In this document: positions 59,684-64,000 of the stretch, piece by piece | Numbering within the stretch: the first letter of the stretch is position 1 | Layout: the number at the start of each line of letters is the position of its first letter | Source: Metallosphaera hakonensis JCM 8857 = DSM 7519 | GTDB lineage: Archaea > Thermoproteota > Thermoprotei_A > Sulfolobales > Sulfolobaceae | Assembly (NCBI RefSeq): GCF_003201675.2 | Contig: NZ_CP029287.2 | Span: 1,972,001 to 2,036,000, forward strand | Direction of reading: 5' to 3' | DNA length: 64,000 bases | Notes under the pieces: model-generated | The model's database searches: none | What the model was told of the DNA's origin: nothing | Seen by the model: only the letters and a program-made list of their open reading frames with translations | Made by a program: the position numbers and the translations under genes

Positions 59684-60541
59684 ATGTTAAAGATAACAGG
59701 ACTTTCAAGAATTCATATTACCCTTTTTGACCTGGAGGGAAGACATGGAAGAATAGACGGTGGCATGGGAGTTGCCCTAAAAGAGCCGAAGATTGTAGTA
59801 ACAAGTGGTAATTGTCAGAAAGTTAAACTAGGTGATTATCCGCCAGAGGGGATCTGCGTCAAGGAGAATTATGAGGAACATGTGGGTCTTGGTCATACAA
59901 CGCAGTATCTTCTCGCTATTGCTAAACTAGTCTCAGAATCGAATTTCGAGAAAAGGAGCGCATTGGAACTTGCAAGAGTTGTAAAAAGAGGAGGAACTTC
60001 AGGTGTAGGTGTCCATCTCTTTGAACAGGGTGGATTTGTAGTTGATGGGGGACATTCCATTAAAGTAAAGAGCCTCCCTTTACCCTCGGATTACTCCACG
60101 GCTCCGCCTCCTCCTCTAATCCTAAGGGGTAATTTCCCTTGGTATATCTATCTAAATATACCCAGTGGTAAGAGGATATTTGGCCAATCGGAACTTGAAG
60201 CCTTCAAGAATGAGGTATCTGGACTAGACGAATTAGCCCGAGTGGTTCTAATGGAGTTCATACCTTCAGTTATAGAAAAGGATCTCTCGGGAGCTTTAGA
60301 TGGACTCTGGAAAATACAGGGGCTAGGCTTTAAGAAGATTGAAGTTCAACTCCAGTCTAATCTTGTTAAAGAGACGATGATGAGCTTATATAAAACAGGT
60401 TTCCCTTCAGGCCTATCGTCTTTTGGTCCGACAATATTCACTTTTGTATCATCAAGAAGAGAAGGAGAAGAATTGGTATCTAGATTTGGTGGATGGGTAA
60501 GCGAACCAAATAATCGAGGTGCACAAGTTGAATGGAATTAA
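59684..60541 (+). CDS. Beta-ribofuranosylaminobenzene 5'-phosphate synthase
   Basis: GHMP-kinase-fold enzyme joining p-hydroxybenzoate/p-aminobenzoate and PRPP in methanopterin-type cofactor synthesis. RIHITLFDLEG and RIDGGMGVAL open the protein, and GGTSGVGVHLFEQGGFVVDGGH is the family signature. 285 residues. In Sulfolobales the product would be a sulfopterin-type C1 carrier, linking this gene to glyA and the gcv genes in the window. It overlaps the methyltransferase gene by 23 nt. Confidence 0.88.
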   Translation: MLKITGLSRIHITLFDLEGRHGRIDGGMGVALKEPKIVVTSGNCQKVKLGDYPPEGICVKENYEEHVGLGHTTQYLLAIAKLVSESNFEKRSALELARVVKRGGTSGVGVHLFEQGGFVVDGGHSIKVKSLPLPSDYSTAPPPPLILRGNFPWYIYLNIPSGKRIFGQSELEAFKNEVSGLDELARVVLMEFIPSVIEKDLSGALDGLWKIQGLGFKKIEVQLQSNLVKETMMSLYKTGFPSGLSSFGPTIFTFVSSRREGEELVSRFGGWVSEPNNRGAQVEWN

Positions 60542-61565
60542 GTTGGAATATGACGATTTCACTATGGATCAGTTAAGACAAATTTATGGTTCTTCGCTAA
60601 ACGAATTCCTAGAATCGCTTAGCGAACCTAATCCTAGGCTTTATTTAAGGCTCAACACTCTTAGATTGAAGAATCCTGATCCGGAGCTTGACCTGAAAAG
60701 AGATGAAGACTTCGAAGAGGCTTACTATGTCGAGGTAAGAGGTCCAAGGAAACTGGAAGTTTTCGATACGGTGGTGGTGGTTGACAAGAAGACTGCTGAG
60801 AGCGTAATGCTCGGGTCTAATGCCTATGGGCCCGGTATAAAGAAAATAGAGGGTAGGGGTACGATAGTATCTGTTTTCTCGGAAACAGGTCATCATGTAG
60901 CTAACGGAATTTTAAGAAGGAACGAAATGATGGTGGAGGTTACAGAGTCTCTTTATACATCACTTAAGGTCTCTGAACTCGAGCTTGTAAAGAAAGGCTT
61001 GGCTATATCTCAAGGAAAAGCTTCTATGTATGTGGCTAAGTTACTTGATCCGAGACCTAACGAGAAAATCGTGGATATGAACGCCTTCCCAGGAGGCAAG
61101 CTAACTCATATCTATCAATTGGAACCTAGAGTTAGGCTGATAGGGTTCGATCATACGCGGAGAAAAATTGAGAAACTTAGAGCCATACTGGATCGCCTAG
61201 GTATACAGATTCCAGTTCTCATCGCCGACTCTAGATATCTTTACGAGGATTTGGGGCTTAGGGACATTGATAAGGTTATAATAGATCCGCCGTGTTCAGC
61301 CATTGGTGTCAGACCCAAGCTTTACGATAAGAAGAATAAGGAGGATCTATTAAACTTTTCATCCTACCAAAAACAATTTCTTAACTCCGCGTACAGGATC
61401 TTAAGACGAGGAGGATCCGTTATTTATTCCACTTGCACAACTACTCACATCGAGAATGAGAGCGTAGTGGACGATCCTAGATTCGAGCTAGAGTTTACAG
61501 TTAGATTTCATCCCAATGTTCACAAGATCACCGGTTTCTTTATAGCGAAGCTCACAAAAAGGTGA
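60519..61565 (+). CDS. PUA-domain RNA m5C methyltransferase (NSUN6-like)
   Basis: 348 residues: an N-terminal helical part, a PUA domain (about residues 65-140, with GSNAYGPGIKKIEGRGTIV), and a SAM-dependent Rossmann domain with both cysteines of the RsmB/NOP/NSUN mechanism in DPPCSAIG and YSTCTTT. Archaeal homologues methylate C72 or other positions of tRNA. GTG 60519 overlaps the RFAP synthase end; TTG 60528 is an alternative start. Confidence 0.88.
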   Translation: MHKLNGIKLEYDDFTMDQLRQIYGSSLNEFLESLSEPNPRLYLRLNTLRLKNPDPELDLKRDEDFEEAYYVEVRGPRKLEVFDTVVVVDKKTAESVMLGSNAYGPGIKKIEGRGTIVSVFSETGHHVANGILRRNEMMVEVTESLYTSLKVSELELVKKGLAISQGKASMYVAKLLDPRPNEKIVDMNAFPGGKLTHIYQLEPRVRLIGFDHTRRKIEKLRAILDRLGIQIPVLIADSRYLYEDLGLRDIDKVIIDPPCSAIGVRPKLYDKKNKEDLLNFSSYQKQFLNSAYRILRRGGSVIYSTCTTTHIENESVVDDPRFELEFTVRFHPNVHKITGFFIAKLTKR

Positions 61566-62098
61566 ACATGCCCGTTGAAGAACTCTTTGGTAAGAAGCCT
61601 AAGGTATCCCCCGAAGCGTATTTGCATCCGACTTCCTATGTGATTGGAGAAGTCGAAATCGGTAAACTATCTAGTGTATGGCATTACGCTGTAATAAGGG
61701 GAGACAATGACAGCGTCTCCATTGGGGAAAAAACCAATATCCAAGAGAACTGTTCTCTTCATACAGATAAGGGATACAAAATTAGTATAGGTGATTCGGT
61801 TAGTATAGGACATAATGCGGTAGTACACGGGGCCGTTATTGGGAATAACGTCATCATTGGAATGGGAGCAATAATATTGAACGGTGCTAGAATAGGGGAT
61901 AACGTCATTGTAGGTGCTGGAGCTGTGGTAACCGAGGGAAGGGAAATACCATCAAACAGTCTGGCTCTGGGAGTTCCGGCCAAGGTAGTTAGGAAATTAT
62001 CGGAGGATGAGATAAGAATGATAGAATTAAATGCCATGGAATATGTGGAGGAAATATTAGCGATTCGCAGGGAGATGAGAGGTAAGGACAATATGTAG
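61562..62098 (+). CDS. Gamma-type carbonic anhydrase / hexapeptide-repeat protein
   Basis: 178 residues forming a left-handed beta-helix of hexapeptide repeats (IGDSVSIGHNAVVHGAVIGNNV...) with zinc-ligand histidines in SLHTDKG and GHNAVVHG. It matches gamma-CA (CamH-like) proteins, which lack the proton-shuttle loop of Cam. Activity could be carbonic anhydrase or a related role. The GTG overlaps the methyltransferase stop (GTGA), so the three genes form an operon. Confidence 0.88.
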   Translation: MNMPVEELFGKKPKVSPEAYLHPTSYVIGEVEIGKLSSVWHYAVIRGDNDSVSIGEKTNIQENCSLHTDKGYKISIGDSVSIGHNAVVHGAVIGNNVIIGMGAIILNGARIGDNVIVGAGAVVTEGREIPSNSLALGVPAKVVRKLSEDEIRMIELNAMEYVEEILAIRREMRGKDNM

Positions 62099-62470
62099 CT
62101 ACTTTTTTATCTACTCTAATTATGTTTATTCCTATAAATAATAATTGTTAAATCAATATTACAATCTTCAATTTACTTTTTATATTGCTTAACTAAAGAA
62201 ATTATTTAATGAAAAGGTCATATGTGATAACTAAGTGGGGCGATTGTATCAATTGCTAATTGTAATTCTGGCTAAGAGAGATCAAATAAAGGAGATTATT
62301 AAGCACGAATCTTTACCTAGACCCTAAGAGTGATCAATTAAACTTGTTCTATTTTTATAAATAGATTGAATTCGCCATGAGTCCCTGAATCGACCCACTA
62401 AGTGTTAGTCATGGCTCCTCCTCCGGTGGCAGAAAATTGACGTTACTGCGACGCTCCAGGTTGTTAGAGG
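62099..62470. other. Gene-free region beside xerA
   Basis: 372 AT-rich nt. It contains an 18-bp inverted repeat TCTATTT-TTAT-AAATAGA (62348-62365). No gene found. Any recombination site for XerA (dif) cannot be recognised with confidence. Confidence 0.5.
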
Positions 62471-63346
62471 CTAGGCATGTGGAGCCTCTTTCTCAGCCTC
62501 AAAGGCCTTCCTATAGGCGTCCGCCAGATCATCTGTTATAAGATGAGTATATATTTGAGTAGTCTTTATGTCCTTATGTCCCATTAACCTTTGTACAGCA
62601 GGGAGCGGAACTCCTTTCCTTATTGCGTTAGTTGCAAATGTATGTCTTAGTATATGAGGTCTCAGCCAGGGAATACCTATTTTGTTCCCCAATCTCTTCA
62701 CGAGCTTATATAATGCTTGATAAGATATATCAAAGAGCTTCGATTCGTAATCCCTTTTATATTTTTTTAAGTATTGCTTAAGGAGGTTTGCAGACCTCGA
62801 GGTAAAGAAGACTATCCTCTCCTCACCGTTCTTTGTCTCCTTGACTATGATAGTCATCTTCTCTAGATTCACATCGCTAACTCTTATGGAAAGCAGCTCA
62901 GAAGAACGTAAGCCTGTATCTACCAAAAGTGAGATCAATGCCTTATCCCTTAGTTTTCTACATTTCGAGAGAAGCAGTGTTACGTCCTCTTCTCTTAGTG
63001 CCCTTCTTTCTGGACCTCTGGCCCTTGGTATTGGGGGTTTTACATTTACACCTAACCATTTAAGGAATCTCCTAACTGCAATCACATAGCTCCTTATCGT
63101 GGAGGTCCTACTCCTACGATCAAATGACTTAGATCTTCCCTGCCTAGAATAAAGAGAATTTATCCAATTAATGAGATCTTGCGTTGTAGACTTCCTCGGA
63201 TCCTTACCAATAAACCTCAGGAAGTCCTGAATTGCAGAGGAGTAGAGCTTTATTGTTCCTGAACCAGCACCTGAAAACCTAAGCGAGTCAACGAAGTATT
63301 GGAAGGGATCCGCATCAATAGGTGGATCTCCAAGCTGAAGCCTCAT
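62471..63346 (-). CDS. xerA: XerA tyrosine recombinase
   Basis: Archaeal Xer recombinase resolving chromosome dimers at dif. N-terminal SAM-like core-binding domain (about residues 10-95) and catalytic domain with all residues: Arg in DTGLRSSEL, Lys in ETKNGEER, HxxR in RPHILRHTFATN, His in LMGHKDI and nucleophile Tyr in TQIYTHL. I prefer ATG 63346 (291 residues) to 63391, which adds a non-conserved extension. Confidence 0.93.
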   Translation of the reverse strand: MRLQLGDPPIDADPFQYFVDSLRFSGAGSGTIKLYSSAIQDFLRFIGKDPRKSTTQDLINWINSLYSRQGRSKSFDRRSRTSTIRSYVIAVRRFLKWLGVNVKPPIPRARGPERRALREEDVTLLLSKCRKLRDKALISLLVDTGLRSSELLSIRVSDVNLEKMTIIVKETKNGEERIVFFTSRSANLLKQYLKKYKRDYESKLFDISYQALYKLVKRLGNKIGIPWLRPHILRHTFATNAIRKGVPLPAVQRLMGHKDIKTTQIYTHLITDDLADAYRKAFEAEKEAPHA

Positions 63347-63440
63347 ACTAAAATCTTTCGACGAGAATACAATAAAAGTTCGCAAGCCCAAAAAGATCTA
63401 GGGATATCCAACATCATCAGACCATTTACGAGTTCTTGGA

Positions 63441-64000
63441 TCACGATTTATACGCATTCAAATTAAGCGTAAGTGTTGCACCGTTGGAGAGTGATAGCGT
63501 TGCAGAGTAATCTTGACCATAATTGAGGGATGGAATCGCAAGATGACCTCCAAGTACTACGAAGGAATATGTGACGCCAAAATAGAATACGTAATGATGA
63601 ACCCCTGGATATACTGGGACTAACTCCTGTTGAGCAGAATCGTAAAAGGTTGGCGACCACGATCCGATATAATATTGATTGCCTGTAAATCCATTGAACT
63701 CAACAGGTCCACCCATATAAACAACCTGAGGGTATGTTGAGTCCAGCGTAACATTAACTTGGTAAAAGTATAGATCCCCTGCTGTATAATAACAACTGAT
63801 TCCAGTATTGATCAAGGTTATGCCACCAGCACCGATTTGAGTTATGTTGCCCTTAGGAATTTCAATAGGTGTTGAGTTTAAAACTTTCAAGCTCGCTAAG
63901 AGCACGTTTGGTGTCCCCGTCACTTGATAGGAGCTAGGATTGGGTCCACGATTCGTATAAGGACAGAAATACTCAGTGGCGTCAGTCCCTGCCGGGAGGT
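63441..64000 (-). CDS. Partial exported-type protein of unknown function
   Basis: The frame remains open to the right edge of the window, so the N-terminus is missing; about 186 C-terminal residues are visible, and an internal GTG at 63923 need not be the start. The composition is rich in Tyr, Thr, Ser, Gly, Asn and Val with many short beta strands and several NxT/NxS sites, which resembles surface or secreted Sulfolobales proteins. No family is recognised and no signal peptide is visible in the window. Confidence 0.6.
   Translation of the reverse strand, partial: LPAGTDATEYFCPYTNRGPNPSSYQVTGTPNVLLASLKVLNSTPIEIPKGNITQIGAGGITLINTGISCYYTAGDLYFYQVNVTLDSTYPQVVYMGGPVEFNGFTGNQYYIGSWSPTFYDSAQQELVPVYPGVHHYVFYFGVTYSFVVLGGHLAIPSLNYGQDYSATLSLSNGATLTLNLNAYKS

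Overview
The window is chromosomal DNA of a thermoacidophilic crenarchaeon of the order Sulfolobales. The signs are a complete cdvA-cdvB-cdvC cell-division locus plus a stand-alone cdvB paralogue, an Ogg2-type 8-oxoguanine glycosylase, rpo6/RpoK, a TrpB2-only trp operon, archaeal-type GAPDH/PGK, intron-containing tRNA genes, frequent TTG/GTG starts, overlapping stop/start codons inside operons, and TATA boxes about 25 nt upstream of start codons (leaderless mRNAs). The moderate GC would fit a Metallosphaera-like genome, but the genus is an inference.

Layout. 0-6 kb: the end of argF, then a minus-strand operon thrC-lysC-asd-PHP-nreA. 6-12.3 kb: a UbiD-family decarboxylase, cdvB2, ppsA, a Cys-rich zinc protein and inositol-phosphate synthase. 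12.3-20.1 kb: a C/D-box sRNA candidate, acylphosphatase, the compact operon trpB2-A-D-F-E-G-C and an aminotransferase. 20.1-28.8 kb: valS, an FAD reductase, small unknown and zinc-ribbon genes, ogg2, serA, a class V aminotransferase and rpo6. 29-34.5 kb: cdvC/B/A, an sRNA candidate, a small membrane protein, enolase and a Sec11-like signal peptidase. 34.5-40 kb: gcvPB/gcvPA facing gcvT-gcvH-PAC2-Hsp20-like. 40.8-45.5 kb: an AbrB-PhoU regulator, sufC-B-D and a 45-residue ribbon-helix-helix protein missed by ordinary length cut-offs. 45.4-49.5 kb: a gene-poor stretch with five minus-strand tRNA genes and possible mobile-element debris. 49.5-55 kb: a pyruvoyl decarboxylase, the early mevalonate cluster HMGCS-thiolase-DUF35-HMGR, and glyA. 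55-59 kb: usp-gap-pgk and small unknown genes. 59.7-64 kb: beta-RFAP synthase, a PUA-m5C methyltransferase, gamma-carbonic anhydrase, xerA and a partial exported-type protein.

The genes fit together as core metabolism: lower glycolysis/gluconeogenesis (eno, ppsA, gap, pgk), serine-glycine-C1 metabolism (serA, glyA, gcvP/T/H, and beta-RFAP synthase for the pterin C1 carrier), threonine and tryptophan synthesis, isoprenoid-lipid precursors, Fe-S assembly and cell division. The most novel-looking features are three C/D-box sRNA candidates in gene gaps (12313-12360, 20105-20154, 31860-31907), a bidirectional TATA box linking one of them to a small membrane-protein gene beside cdvA, a duplicated proline motif in CdvB, the micro-RHH gene running into tRNA-Thr, and a tRNA-Lys with an aberrant T-loop and an encoded CCA. 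No CRISPR array or cdc6-linked origin was seen.
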